A stretch of DNA of 64,000 nt from NCBI RefSeq assembly GCF_035222375.1, contig NC_085891.1:434001-498000 (forward strand), read 5' to 3'. Origin of the DNA: Podospora pseudocomata (Eukaryota > Ascomycota > Sordariomycetes > Sordariales > Podosporaceae). A program made the position numbers and the translations under genes. A model generated the notes under the pieces. It was not told the DNA's origin and ran no database searches. It saw only the letters and a list, made by a program, of their open reading frames with translations. Shown here piece after piece: positions 32,021-44,316 of the stretch (positions are counted from its first letter, which is position 1; the number at the start of each line of letters is the position of its first letter).

Positions 32021-34671
32021 TGATGTAACGTGGGTAGGTCTGTTTTATACTTGCTTACCTTCGGGCTTTGTGGACATGGAGCCTAGGAAATATTTGGTTG
32101 AGGTGAACAGGTAGGTAAAAGGGTGACTTATCCATTCCTTTCGTTAACCAAACTAGCGGATAGTGCTGGGGAGTGTTTGAATTATTTGTGGATAATGTTT
32201 AGCTGGTTCCCTTCGTTTGAGGAGCGTCCAAATAATCCGGGGGATGGTTTGAAAGATTTTTGCTGTAATACCTATCGAGCTGCTGCAACAGCTTGGAGCA
32301 AGAGCATGAAATGATTTGCTTGTTTCAAGTGGGGTTCAAACGGTAGAGTTGAGGTGTAAGAGAAACAATCTCGGGGGCAGCAGCATGTACGAAGTTTCTT
32401 GGTGGGTACCTAGTCTCTCTGTCTCCTTCATTGGTGAAAGAATACTGGATAGTGTGACGTCTGCGCGTCTGGATACTTGTGATATCTTCAAGCCTACAGT
32501 GACCGACCTCCGTTTACGACGCGGAGTATTTAACCCTAGGATTTGGTCTCTTTCATCCTACCTTATCTTCTTCTAACTGCGCTACGCTTCAAACTCTCTG
32601 GCGACGTCATGTTTGTACACATAGGACGCATTTCCGAGGCATTTTTCATTTCCTGATGTCTTGAACCAAACCAATTGCAATGCGGGCAACTAATCTTGCT
32701 GCAGGTCTGATCTTGAAATAACACCGCCTTTCTGACTGACGATCCTGCGACTCTCTGACCCGCCTGTTGATGGAAGGAACGTTGTGATCAGGCTGCATAT
32801 GGACCAACCTTGCGAGCGTATTTGTGAGCACTTACTCATCCCACTCCAGTCGACGCCATTGATCGGTCAAAAAGACGCTCGGTTTGCTGACGCCATTCCC
32901 AATACTGGAAAGTAAGGGATGTTGATTCTTGGAACTTGCTCACAGCACATTCTCACCAGGCTTGCTTTTGGCACAGTGCCTTATTCAGCTCCACTCAGAA
33001 TAAACTCGTCTTCTGCCCCCTGGGCCAGACCTATTCATTCATGGTGATATTGTCGACGATTTTCGTCGCGTTAGCGAACTTTCAGTCGACCTCTCGGCAC
33101 AGCATCCGAGGGCTAAAGTATCGGGTAGGTCTCATCCCGCACCCAGCTCGAAACATGATCAATCACATCAATCACCATCGCAAGGCTGCGTCATTGAAGA
33201 TGGACCCTGCATGTTGCACCGCATACATGTGGAGGCAAATACCACGCGGAGTCTTTGCTGCCACTTCAACGCCAAGTCGACTGGAGAGCCGTCAAAATAC
33301 CTGCGGAAATCCCCACGTCTCGGAGAAGTCTCCGAAGTTCTGGTGGCAATGGAATCAAAAAGGGGGTGGCCACGTGAAAAAGGAATTTGTTGCCTGCCAA
33401 AGCCACCGACTGTACGTACCGTTGGAACATTGGAACATTCCTTCGTGATCTGCACATGTGTAAGCGAACGCCATGATCGGACTCAACTGCGAGATTAAGC
33501 GGCTGAAGCAGTCACGCTATCTCGGATCGGGAAGAGATCATCACTAGTTTAAATGTAGTCTACCCTTGTTCCTCTTCAACGTGGACGACCTTTGTCAAGA
33601 CCAAACAATTGGTATATCGAAAGGTTATGTATGGTAGAGGATTTGGGAAGGCATGGTGAATCACAGAAATCAAGCCTAGGTGGAAATCTTTGCTAGGGCC
33701 GGATTCTCTAGGAGATGCCGCGTTCTTTGGAGCTCGAAGCCAGCTCGGTACCAGCTCTGATCTGTATATCCAAAACTTGTCTGGGAATCGGAGCTAAAAT
33801 ACTATTCCCTGAGTTCTAACCGGCAAACGGTCTGGGATCAGGCCAAGGGAGCTAACTTGGTTAAGCACAATGTTCAGCTAATTCGGACTCTCGAAACCAA
33901 CGACGATGCTTTACCGTAGATACACCACGACCCATCGGTTCTTTTTCCATGATCCCCACCATGAGGACCTGGGCATGGAGAAATCTTATTGGATTGTAGA
34001 CCTCCCAGACCTTGCCGCCACAAAAGTGACAAATCATATCTGGCAGGGTCGATCGCGTTCCAGTTCCGTATTCTCGGGATAAACTTACACACCCTCGATC
34101 ATGGCGGTATTTTTACCAAAGGTGAACGGGACTGGATTTGCTTACCAAAAGCGAAAATCCGCGAAGAAAGAAGAGTGATATCCTTACCTAGTACTCGGCC
34201 ACAACAATGTCTACCTAGTAAAACTGAAGGATTTCAACAACCTTCAGCTGTTGTTGTTTCTGGTGTCCCCTTTCCGCTTTCCCCTACCAGGTGACGAGGA
34301 AGAGGAGGGGGGTTTCATGTATTCGGCTCTGGTAGATTTCATCAACGTTTCCCCTGATCTTTCAATACATGTTCCATGCACAAGGGCCGCCCCCTCATGG
34401 CGGGGAGGATTGGGTGTGAACAAGGAGATCCGGCACGTCCCGGGTCTCGATTACCAGTCCACCCAGGCTCAGCAACATGAGATGCGAGATGGTGCCCGGT
34501 TTGTTGGTTCCTCAAGTTAGTATTGAAACCACCACGAGACCAGGATTGTCTCTATCACTCCTCATCAACGAATCCGATGACCCCTTGACCAGGTTTCTGA
34601 ACAGGTATATGAAGCCGTATTCCCCCTCCCCATCTGCCAACATGCCAATCGCACACTGAGTTCTTCAGTAA

Positions 34672-35136
34672 ATGCCAACAGTCGACCCCATATCAGAAAG
34701 CTCTAAGCCTCAACAACTTCCCTCCACCTCTTTCACCATGGCACGTCGTTCTTCAAACCCACTCAGGGTTATTGGCCAACCGCCCGCAAGCGTTGGGATG
34801 AACGAAACCATCAGTCCCGCAATCGAGGTCTCATTCACTCTTTCAGACTACAAAGGCGTAGATATCACCAATATCGGCAATCTCTTCGCTACCGTCGTTC
34901 TCCATGAAGGATACAGCCAAACCGCTGTAGATGGCGGGTTGACAGGGGCGACGACGGTATCCCCTGACTGGACCCGCACGAGCAATGGTGTTGTTCACTT
35001 TACCTTCGATGCGGTTGCAACCAACTACCCCATGGCTGGAGCATATTACATCCAGGTCGCTGTTTATTATATCAGCAATGATGGCGGCTACTACAATCTC
35101 GTCGAGGGGAACGTCACGGCCTTGGACATCTTTTGA
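34672..35136 (+). CDS. Conserved-looking beta-rich protein of unknown function
   Basis: Single exon of 154 aa, or 132 aa if translation starts at the second in-frame ATG (34738, MARRSSNPLRV). From residue about 30 the sequence alternates short hydrophobic strands and turns (AIEVSFTLSDYKGVD, NLFATVVLHEGY, GVVHFTFDAVA, GAYYIQVAVYYISNDGG, YNLVEGNVTALDIF), suggesting an immunoglobulin-like or fibronectin-like beta sandwich. There is no signal peptide, cysteine or membrane segment. The regular strand pattern and clean codon use argue for a real gene. I do not recognise the family and assign no function. A cysteine-free beta sandwich without a secretion signal suggests a cytosolic protein. Confidence 0.65.
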   Translation: MPTVDPISESSKPQQLPSTSFTMARRSSNPLRVIGQPPASVGMNETISPAIEVSFTLSDYKGVDITNIGNLFATVVLHEGYSQTAVDGGLTGATTVSPDWTRTSNGVVHFTFDAVATNYPMAGAYYIQVAVYYISNDGGYYNLVEGNVTALDIF

Positions 35137-36863
35137 TCTTTTGGTCCCAAATCGTGAAACATGATGTCTGTACGTATGTGTCTGAAGGTCTGTCATTTAT
35201 TACGAGGGTGGCAGCTAACGAGTGGTAACAGCAATGCCGCAGGAGGCCCAAGATAGTTTCATGTCGAGGCTCACAAAGAATCCTGGTTTTCCCTAGCCAC
35301 TGGATGGATATCAATCCTGGAGTACTGGCTGGAGTTTGCTCATGGCGTTTTGAATTTTTATGTGCCTTTCCCTTCACCTTCACTTTTAGGTAGTTCGGGT
35401 TAATACAGCACCGAAATCTGATTTGGAGTCTTGCTTTTTGATCCTTTGACTTTCTCATGCTGTCTTTGAGGCTTCTCGGCAAACAACCGATTGGACAAAC
35501 GCCCGCGGCATGTGCAAAAGCCACGCGAGCGCTACCAAGGTCTTGGATGAAAGCCGAGAACCTTGAGGGAAATTCTTGTGAAACTTCAATGCACAGTCAA
35601 ACGAGATCCCCATACGTCATTCCAGGCTGGATGAGGCTGAGAACACCAGCTATTGGCCGTGTCACCACCAACATCCCACGTGGAACCAGGGTCCAACACA
35701 ACAAGCAAGCCACCTGCTACCGTCGAAGTCCGATTGACGGGCAAGTGCCGATTATGCAGTAGAAAAGACCGAGATTTCTGCTTTCAAGATCGATCCAAGT
35801 CTTTGACAACTCCTTGCTCACGCGATTCCAGTGATTTGACGACCAAGTCAGCGCTGAATGCAAAACTTCCTTGTGCAAGTTCAGCTTTCTGTAGTCATCA
35901 TGAAGAAAGCCCAAAAGAAAAAGTTGAGCGCGTCCTTCTTGCTTATCATAACCCCGCGGCTCAATCCCAACTACCTGACACCCATGCCCCCCTTCCCAAT
36001 ATCTGGACTACAAGCCACTGACGTCGAAATCATACACTGCCTCCCTACATACACACATTTTCTCGTCCGTTTTATTGCTTTGTGAAGCCCCCCTTCTCAC
36101 ACTCCCACAACATCTCCCTGGCACTTGTCACTCAACCGCTATCTCGCACCACCATATTTCTTCTTCTTCTCGTCCACCTCACCTCACCTCATCATCATCA
36201 CCATCCCCAAAAGAATGATGCAATTCCCATGTAAGCACAACCAATGCAGCCTCCACATGTAAGCGGTCACTCATGTTTTCATCACCTTCCACAACCCAAT
36301 CTGAACCTCCTGGTGGGCCAATTCATCTCACACCCACCCGCTTGGACAGACAATACACTACAAGCCGCCTCATCGGCTAGGACCCCGGACCCAAAATCTT
36401 GGAAGAGGTCTAACAAGATCACCAAACATGACAAGGCTGGCACGTGTCACTGGTGTGTGACCGTGTTTACACCAGGCTGACGTACCCGCCTCATTTGACC
36501 TCTTTCGGTTACACCCCCTCCCTTTCTACAAAAAAGTCCGATGTAAATACCATCTCCTCTCCTTCCCGGATCGAATCAACCAAAACGGCAATGAAAAACC
36601 AACTCTCTTCTCCTTTCGTACCATATTCTCACTCAAGCAAGGGACTTTTCCACCCACTCGGCTTGCATCCCGAAAAGAAAGATTGATCACGAATGCATAT
36701 TCTCCCTCCTCTGCGTAAGACACTCTGACATCACAGCACAGGTCACGAAATTCTCGAAACGAAGAGATTCCATCAAGCTCCCCGAAAAAGGCAAAAATGA
36801 GCGACTCATCCAGTATGGATCAGAAGAAAAAAACGGCAAAATGATGTCGTTCGACGGGAATTG
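35137..36863. other. Intergenic, no gene seen
   Basis: About 1.7 kb between the orphan gene and tRNA-Lys. The part 36060-36240 is CT/CA-rich like a leader sequence, but no gene follows it. ORFs are under 125 codons without domains. Confidence 0.5.
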
Positions 36864-36950
36864 AGCCCGACGTGGGGGTCGAACCCACAACCTTGAGATT
36901 TCGGAGCACTCCTTAAGAGTCTCACGCTCTACCGATTGAGCTAGCCGGGC
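36864..36950 (-). tRNA. tRNA-Lys(CTT): tRNA-Lys (CTT anticodon) with a short intron
   Basis: The minus strand folds as a cloverleaf. The acceptor arms GCCCGGC/GTCGGGC pair with one G-U. The D-arm contains AGCTCAATCGGTAGAGC. The anticodon stem TGAGA/TCTCA frames the loop CTCTTA-A with anticodon CTT, and the T-arm is GTGGG-TTCGACC-CCCAC. About 14 nt (AGGAGTGCTCCGAA) interrupt the loop after position 37, the usual place of nuclear tRNA introns. It lies about 380 bp downstream of the ACC stop codon. Confidence 0.93.
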
Positions 36951-37332
36951 AGGCTATTTGATAGGGGCACTCAGCGGCATTAGGCTAGATATTATCCTGC
37001 ATAATCCACCATCGTCACCACCGCCATCGCCATCACCATGTTGATTCCTCTTATTTCCAACCACCAGACATCTCACATTCACACCGACATAAATCGTGAT
37101 AACTTGGAAACATGTATTGTTACTATCGCTGAAGAACTGTCCAATCCCAACCATGCCCAAACGAGAAAAATTAACACCGCTTTCAACCCATACATCCCGT
37201 CCATCATGTGCATGCAATTACAGAGTTCTGGAAGAAAAAAAACCATTTTAGTCTCGTACAATCGTCACCATGTATTTTCTTATCCCTTTTCCCCCCCAAT
37301 TACTGCCCATTCATGGCAACATCATGACCAAA
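36951..37332. other. 3' flank of acetyl-CoA carboxylase
   Basis: About 380 bp between the ACC stop and the tRNA. It is A/T-richer and probably holds the ACC 3' UTR. Confidence 0.5.
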
Positions 37333-40300
37333 TTACACCTGCTTGAGATACTGGAGCATCTTCTCCCGTTCTTGTACCGGCATGGTGTGAAGGACATCGC
37401 GGATACCCTTCCAGGCAGGGTTGCTGGCAGCATCCTCCGTAGACTGGCTACCAAGGCGGACGAGCTCGCGCATCTCGGCCTGCAGAGCCTCGGCCTTGAG
37501 GTGCTCAACCTTCTCGTGCACCACCTTGCGGTTTTCCTCGTACCAGATGGCAACCTCGCGATCAGACTTGTCAAAGTGGGCAATACCGCACCAGGATTCG
37601 AGGAGGGAGAGGTGACGGGCGCGGGCTTGGGCAGCTGCCGCCGCATTCTTGTTGTGAACGCCCGAAACCGCAGCCGCCGAGGCAAGGCGGCGGAGGATGT
37701 ACTCCTCGTTCAATCTTCTGCGCACGCGCCAGTAAAAGAAGCGGCGGGCGTTGCGCCACTCGAGCACCTCGCGAATGACACCCTTGGCCTTCATGCGGCC
37801 GGCGCGGTCGTGAAGATCGGCAAACTGCAAGCTGATCTGAGCATACACAGGCAGAAGCTCCTGCTCGCGCTCCGTCATCTTCTTCTTGATCTCATCGATC
37901 TCCTCCTTGGAAAGCGACGTGTCGGCGATCTGCCTCTTAAGGCCCGAGTAAACGGGATCGAGACGGGCCATGGTCTCAAGCTGCTTGTCCTTGCGGTACT
38001 TGATACCGATGATACCCTCAGGCTCCAAGACACCGCCGCGGGCGTCCACATCGGCGTACATCTCCATGGCGGTCGGGTTAATGGTGGGATCGACGACGAC
38101 CCACGAACCGCCACGAAGCTCACCAAATGGTGGAATGTAGATGAAGACTGGCTGCTCGAACTTGACGAGAGCATCGACAATGTACGAGCCGTACTTGAGG
38201 ACCTCGTTGTACATGTCGCGCTGGCCACCAGAGAATCCACGCCAGTTGGCAAGGATCATCAGGGGAAGCTGCTCGCCATAGTTGAAGTCGTTGATGGCCT
38301 GAGCAGTCTTGAAGGCAGAGTTGGGGTACCAAACACCACCGGCCTCGTTGCTGACTTGCTCGATCGAGTCAGGGTTGGCAGGGTCGGCGGGTGTGATGTT
38401 CTCGACAGAGCGGGTCTCGACACCGATGACACCCATAGGAATGCCGCCGAGACGAGCACGACCAACCACGACAGTGCGAGCCCAGCCGCCAAGGGTCTCC
38501 ACGAAGGAATCCTTGTCGAACAGACCAGGCTGGAAACCATCCTCGTCCTGCTTGCCGGCAATCATCCACCTGACATCATAGGGCTTCTTCTGCTCTGGGG
38601 TGAAGACAACGTCACGATCCCAGCTGTCGATGCCAAGGCTGATGGGCACAGGGTTGTTGCGCTTATCGGGAACGAAGGACATCCACTCAACAATCTTGGA
38701 AACACCAGCAAAGTCGTCGTTGGCGGTCAAGTGAGACACACCGTTGCGGTACATGATCTGAGTGCCACCAAGCTGGAGGTTAGAGGTGTAGACCTCACGA
38801 CCCAAAAGGTTATTGAGGGCGGGGGCACCAGTCAGGATGATGGGCTGGCCCTCAATTTGCACAGCACGCTGACCAAGGCGGACAAGGTAGGCACCAATAC
38901 CTGCAAACAGTCAGTACACAACTCAATTCAAAAGATCGTCAGAGAAAGGGGGAATAACTCACCAACCGAGCGGCAGGTGACGAGCGTGCAAGTAAAGATA
39001 TCCTGGTAGGCTCTGCTAGTGGCACCGGCGATGAGGCCGGAACCACGCAAGCACTCGACACCCAAACCGTCTTCAGCACCGATGATGGTGACGATCTTGT
39101 GACGCTTCTCGCCACCCTCAGAGACCTCCTCGGTCAGCACAGTGCTCTCGAACCTCTTCTTGGCCTCATCGTTGAGGTAGAGGTACTTGAAGCCAGCCTC
39201 GGGCTTGCCCTCCTCGTTCCAGGCCACACTGAAGTGAGGCATCAGCTCGTTGGCCAGACCCAAGCGAGCACCCGAATTGGCCGACAAGTAGATGCGGGGA
39301 ACGCCCAACTTGCGAGCAAGCTCTGTGCACTTGTAGAAGAAGTTGTCTTCCTTGGGCCCGAAAGAACCAATGTTGAAGGTGATGTCGTTGGCGACGACAA
39401 CAAACTTGCGGCCCTTGGGGTATTCGGGGGTGCGGGCGCTGATGAGCCAACCGACCATACCGCAGGTGTTGGTGCCTGGGTCGCGAGAAACCTCGGCCAA
39501 GTTGTCATGGTCATCCAAGACAAGCTCGTTGAACTCGATGCACTCGCCAACCGGGGGCTGCTTCTCAGCCATGGAGGGGACCTTCTTGACAGCATTGGCC
39601 CAGCTGTTCTGGATGGCCTGGCGGAAAAGCTCGGGGAAATCATACACATACTGAGTGCCCATCAAGTGAGCCTTGTACCGCTTGGGCTGGAGCCAGTTCT
39701 TGGTGGGGTAAGGGGTCGAGACGGGAAGCAGATGCATGGATCCGATCTTGGTGGTGCCACCGGTAGAGTAGAAGACCCAGTCGCCCTTGTCCGACTTGCG
39801 CTCGGCATACATCTCTACCTGGATGACGTAGCCAGAGGTGTTCGTAATGATCACACGCAGAGGGTAGGGCATGCCGGTGGAGGGATCAGTGCAAATAATG
39901 CGGATCTCGACCTGGGCAACACGAAGACGCCAAGCGCGGGGACCGAAGCGATCCAAGAAGCCCTGAAGCGACTGCTCAACTTCCTGAGGCTGAAGCTGGA
40001 AGACGGGAGTAAAGTTGATGAACATATGGTTCAAATCCGAGTTGTGTGTGCCGATAATCTCGAGAGCGTCAAAAATATCGTTGATCACGCGGTCGGCTTC
40101 CGAAATCAAGTACTCGGCGGTAGGAATCTCATCCCGAAGTCTTCCGGGGCGAATGACAGCACGAGTGAAGAAGCGCCTATCAGTCTCAACACCCTTCCCA
40201 ACACCCTCGTACATGTGGATGTTCTTGTTTTCGGTGAAGACGGGCTTGATCTTGAACTTGGAGAGTCGAGCCAATTCGAGCTGGAAGGCAAGAGAAGGCT

Positions 40301-43300
40301 CAATGTGGCGAATACTGTCATCCTCAATGTACTCGGGGCCACGGAAGGTGTAGTAACCCGGGTACGAGCCATCGTTGCGGCCGCAGATGAAGGTCAGACG
40401 ACGGACGCGGCGGGCGAAAAGGTCATCCTTGAACTGATGGACCAGGGGCAAGATCTCCTTCAAGATCTCATCATCGCTGCGGCCCTCAGCATCGCGGATG
40501 GCAACGTTGACAACGGCTGAAAGTTCGTCGATGCTGTCAAGACGAGGAGGAGGGGGCGGGCGACGCTTGCCGCTGAGGTCAGGAATGAGGCCAGAGGTCT
40601 TCTTCTTGGCGCCGTTCATCACCGGGAGGGTGTCGAGAGCTCTGGAGAGGAGATCATCGGCATCCTCGAGGTACTTGCATGGCACTATCACACCCTTACG
40701 GGTCGGCTCCTCCTGTGTCTTCCTCTCGAGGTAGGACATGTCGCTGATGGAGTGGATACGCTTGAAGGTGTTATCAACCGGCGTAGCCGGAGAGGATGGG
40801 GCGGCGGACTGCAAGGGCAGCCCGAACTCGGTCTGGCCGATCTTGCGCAGAGCAAAGTCCCAGGAAACGAAGGATGGCGTCTCGGTCTCATCGGTGTGGT
40901 ACTCAATCTTCTTCAGGACATACGCACGGTACGCGCGACGGACGTAAACCTCCAAAGCAGCCAGAGAAACCCAGGGATCCTCGTGAGCAAAGAACAATGT
41001 CAGGACATCGAAGACAGTGTACTTGGAGTCGACGACCTCCTTGATGACCTCAAGGTTAGGCTCCCGGTGGTCCCAGCCGGTCTCGCCGTAGCGGGACTCA
41101 ACAACAGAGGAGCGCAAAATGTGCTCCATCTGGGCGGTTCTCTCCTCGAGAGACGGAAGGGCACACTGGATGAGAATCTCACGAGCCTTCAATGAGACCT
41201 TAGCAGTTTGGCGGGACTCGAGCTCGGCCATCTTGCGAAGAACTGGGCGAAGGTACTTGCCAACATTGCCAACATTGGGCTTGTTGGGACGGTACTCCTC
41301 CAGAATGGCGAGAACCAGCGAGTTCTTGGCCGCGACTCTGGTATGCGACAGCACAGTCTGCACAACCTTGGAGGTGTCCTCCTTGTTCTGGTCACGAAGC
41401 TGCAAGATGACTTCCTCGTCCTGAGACCGGCGGCCAGAGAAAAGGCGCTCGACCTCGGCGTACATGTTCAGGAGCTCAGTAATAACGGTCAACTCACGCA
41501 CCTTCTGACCTTCGGCATACATGTCGAGCACGTCGGTCAAAGGCTGAAGAGTGGTCTTGAGGACGTCCGCGTCGCTCTTGGAGGTGACGTTGTCGTCAAG
41601 GAACTTCTGGAAGACCTTGGCCAGGTTGCGAGCAGGGAACTCGGCGCCACGCGAGGACGCACGTTCGAGAACAGAGCTGAACTGAGCGTCGAGCTTCTGG
41701 GGCATGCGGGCATGGAGAGCAGAGAACTGAGCCGAGAACTCGCTGTAGGGGAGCTTGGGGTCGCGGAGCACCTCAATAAGCCCCTTCAGGGTCTGCAGCA
41801 TGATCACCTGGTTGTCGAAACCCATGAGGATGTTCTTGAGGGTGTTGAAGAGAAGGGTGAACTTCTGGGCGGGCTTGTTACCAACCACCACAGGAGGGCC
41901 ATACTCGGGAAGCTGGCCGATGAACGACTGAGCTTGCTTGACGCGGCTGGGGTCATCAAGAGCCAAGATACCGAGAATGTCACCAGCCTCGAGGGTAGCT
42001 CCGGGCTGCTTGATGAGCTGCACAATACCGTCCTCCTGCGCGATGAGGGGCATGTACATCTTCATGACCTCAACTTCGGCAAAGGTCTGGCCAGCGCGCA
42101 CGTGGGCACCGTTCTCCACAGAGTACTTCACCAGCTTACCGGGAGATGGCGTGCGGAGCTGGGTGGGATCGTTCTCCTGCTCCAACAGGCAGGTCTTGCT
42201 GTCGACTGAGATGCGAGTGGCGGCGGCCTCTTCCTTCCAGTACACGTTGTGACTGCGCCCATCGAGGAGGACCAGGAGACCACCGTCGCTGAGCGCGCGA
42301 ACACCGACTGTGCACTTGGAACCGTTGATGAAGAGGTGGTAGCTGTCAGAGCTGGAACGACTGACGGTGAACTTGTACCGGTAGCCCTCATAGATGAAGT
42401 CCACAGGGAAAACAGTCTTGAGAATGTCCTTGGAGGGGACTTGGCCCTTCTCCAGACCGGCTCTGTATTCGGCAATGCAGTTCTCGCTGGCAATGTGAGC
42501 CTTGGTGACAGCACCGCAGACAACAGCGAGCATAGGGTCAGGTCTCTCGGCAGTGAGCTTCTTGGAAATCAACTCATCAAGCCAGCCGGTGGTGATGGTG
42601 TTGTCCTCGAAAGCCTCGGTCTCGAGAAGCTTGATGAGGTACTCGACAGTAGTACGGAAGTCACCACGGATGCTCAGCTCCTTCAGGGCCACAACCATGT
42701 GCTTTCTGGAGGCAGCACGGTTCTCGCCGTAGGCGAAAATGTGACCGAACTGAGAGTCGGAGAAGCTGTGAATACCACCAGCGGAACCGACAGAGAAGTA
42801 ACCCCAGACGTTGGAGCTGGAGCGGAAGTTCAAGTCGTGGAGCACACCGTTGGATGGCTTGAAGCCCTCACCAGGATCCTCGGAGGTGATACGGCAGGCC
42901 GTGGTGTGGCCCTTGGGCGTTGGCCTCCGCTGGGTCTTTTCACTTTCAGGGTTCGCAAACTGGAAGTCGATCTCGGTGGCCGTCTTGGGATCCACACCAT
43001 ACAGCAAACGGATATCCTGAATCCGGTGAAGTGGGAGACCCATGGCGATCTGCAGCTGGGCAGCGGGGAGGTTAACACCGCTGACCATTTCGGTCGTGGG
43101 ATGCTCGACCTGGAGACGAGGGTTCAACTCCAAGAAGTAGAACTTGTCATCGGCATGGGAGTACAAATACTCGACGGTACCGGCGGAAACGTAACCGACA
43201 AGCTTGCCGAGGCGAACGGCAGCCTCCTCCATGGCCTTGAACGTGTTTGGCTTGGCAATGGTGACGGGGGCCTCTTCGATAATCTTTTGATGTCTGCGTT

Positions 43301-44316
43301 GGACCGAGCAATCTCTGCCAAACAGCGAAATGTTGTTGCCGTACTGATCAGCAAGCAATTGAACCTCCAAATGTCTCGCACTGTCGGCCAACTTCATGAC
43401 GAAAATGGGAGAGCCGGGGATCTCGCTCGCCGCCGCCTTGTAAAGCTCCTCGAAGGTCTCCTCGTTGACGACCTTGCGAATACCCTTACCACCACCACCC
43501 TCAGAGGCCTTGACCATTACTGGGAAACCAATCTCCTTCGCCTTCTCCAAGCCCTCTTGCCACGAGCTCACGCAGCCCTTGAGGTAGACATCATCTGGAA
43601 CTGTGACGATGCCATCCTCGTCCACACTCACTTGGGAAACGCCAGTACCAGACCATGGAATACATGGCACATCGGCGTGCTGAGCTACAATGGTGGAAGA
43701 GATCTTGTCACCGAGCGAGCGCATGGCAGAGCCCGGAGGACCGATGAACACAATCTTCTTTGGTGATGCGGCGAGGGACTCTGGAAGCTTGGGGTTTTCT
43801 GAAGCGTGACCCCAGCCTGCCCACACGGCGTGTACGTCCATACGCTCCGCAATGTCAACAATAAGCTCGACATTGGCATAGTTGTGGTTGTTTGTGCCGC
43901 CGGGAACCTCAACGTAATGGTCAGCCATACGGATGTAGTCGGCGTTTGCTTGCAAATCTTCTGGCGTGGCCATCACGGTGAACTTGATGGCCCGCTCGTC
44001 GCCAAACGTCTCGTAGGCCCATTTTCGCACTGATCTGATCTCCTTGACGGCGGCGATACCGTTGTTGGCGATCAATACCTGTGAACAAGAGAGTTAGAAG
44101 TGTTTTCTCGAAGTCAAAAAGTATCAGGCGAGCACTCACATTTGTAATGACGGTGTGACCGTCGTGGTTAGCGACAAAGTCCTTCACCTTGGACGGCGGG
44201 GCATTTTCCAGCCGGTTGCCGCCAATGAAGTGGGAGGCGATCTTGTGCTTCTCGGCATACGAAGCCTTGCCGTTGGACTTGGGCACTATAACGCCGTTCC
44301 GTGGTGTGTCTCCCAT
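37333..44316 (-). CDS. acc1: Cytosolic acetyl-CoA carboxylase
   Basis: Biotin-dependent multifunctional enzyme that carboxylates acetyl-CoA to malonyl-CoA, the first committed step of fatty-acid synthesis. Exons on minus 44140-44316, 38963-44078 and 37333-38900 give 2286 aa, normal for fungal ACC. Order: biotin carboxylase from about residue 60 ([33 protein letters not shown]-binding loop, [14 protein letters not shown]), a biotinyl domain with the EVMKM motif placing the biotinylated lysine at about residue 732, a long central domain, then the carboxyltransferase ([60 protein letters not shown]). There is no mitochondrial presequence, so it is cytosolic. Introns of 61 and 62 nt have GTGAGT donors. 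The large plus-strand ORFs over this gene are antisense shadows. Confidence 0.98.

Larger units (their letters stand above)
30531..34671. other. Gene-poor region with AT-rich island and likely element debris
   Basis: About 4.1 kb without a supported gene. It holds the AT-rich island at about 31300-31530 and possible retroelement remains at about 31513-32020. From 32100 to 34650 the composition returns to normal, but ORFs are short and unrelated to each other. This is the most transposon-graveyard-like part of the window. Confidence 0.5.

Noticed and set aside
37270-39009. 579-codon ORF on the + strand
   Set aside because: It lies exactly antisense to the conserved ACC carboxyltransferase exon; its length is explained by codon bias of the real gene. 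The same holds for the + ORFs at 39099-40520, 41208-42209 and 42249-43766.
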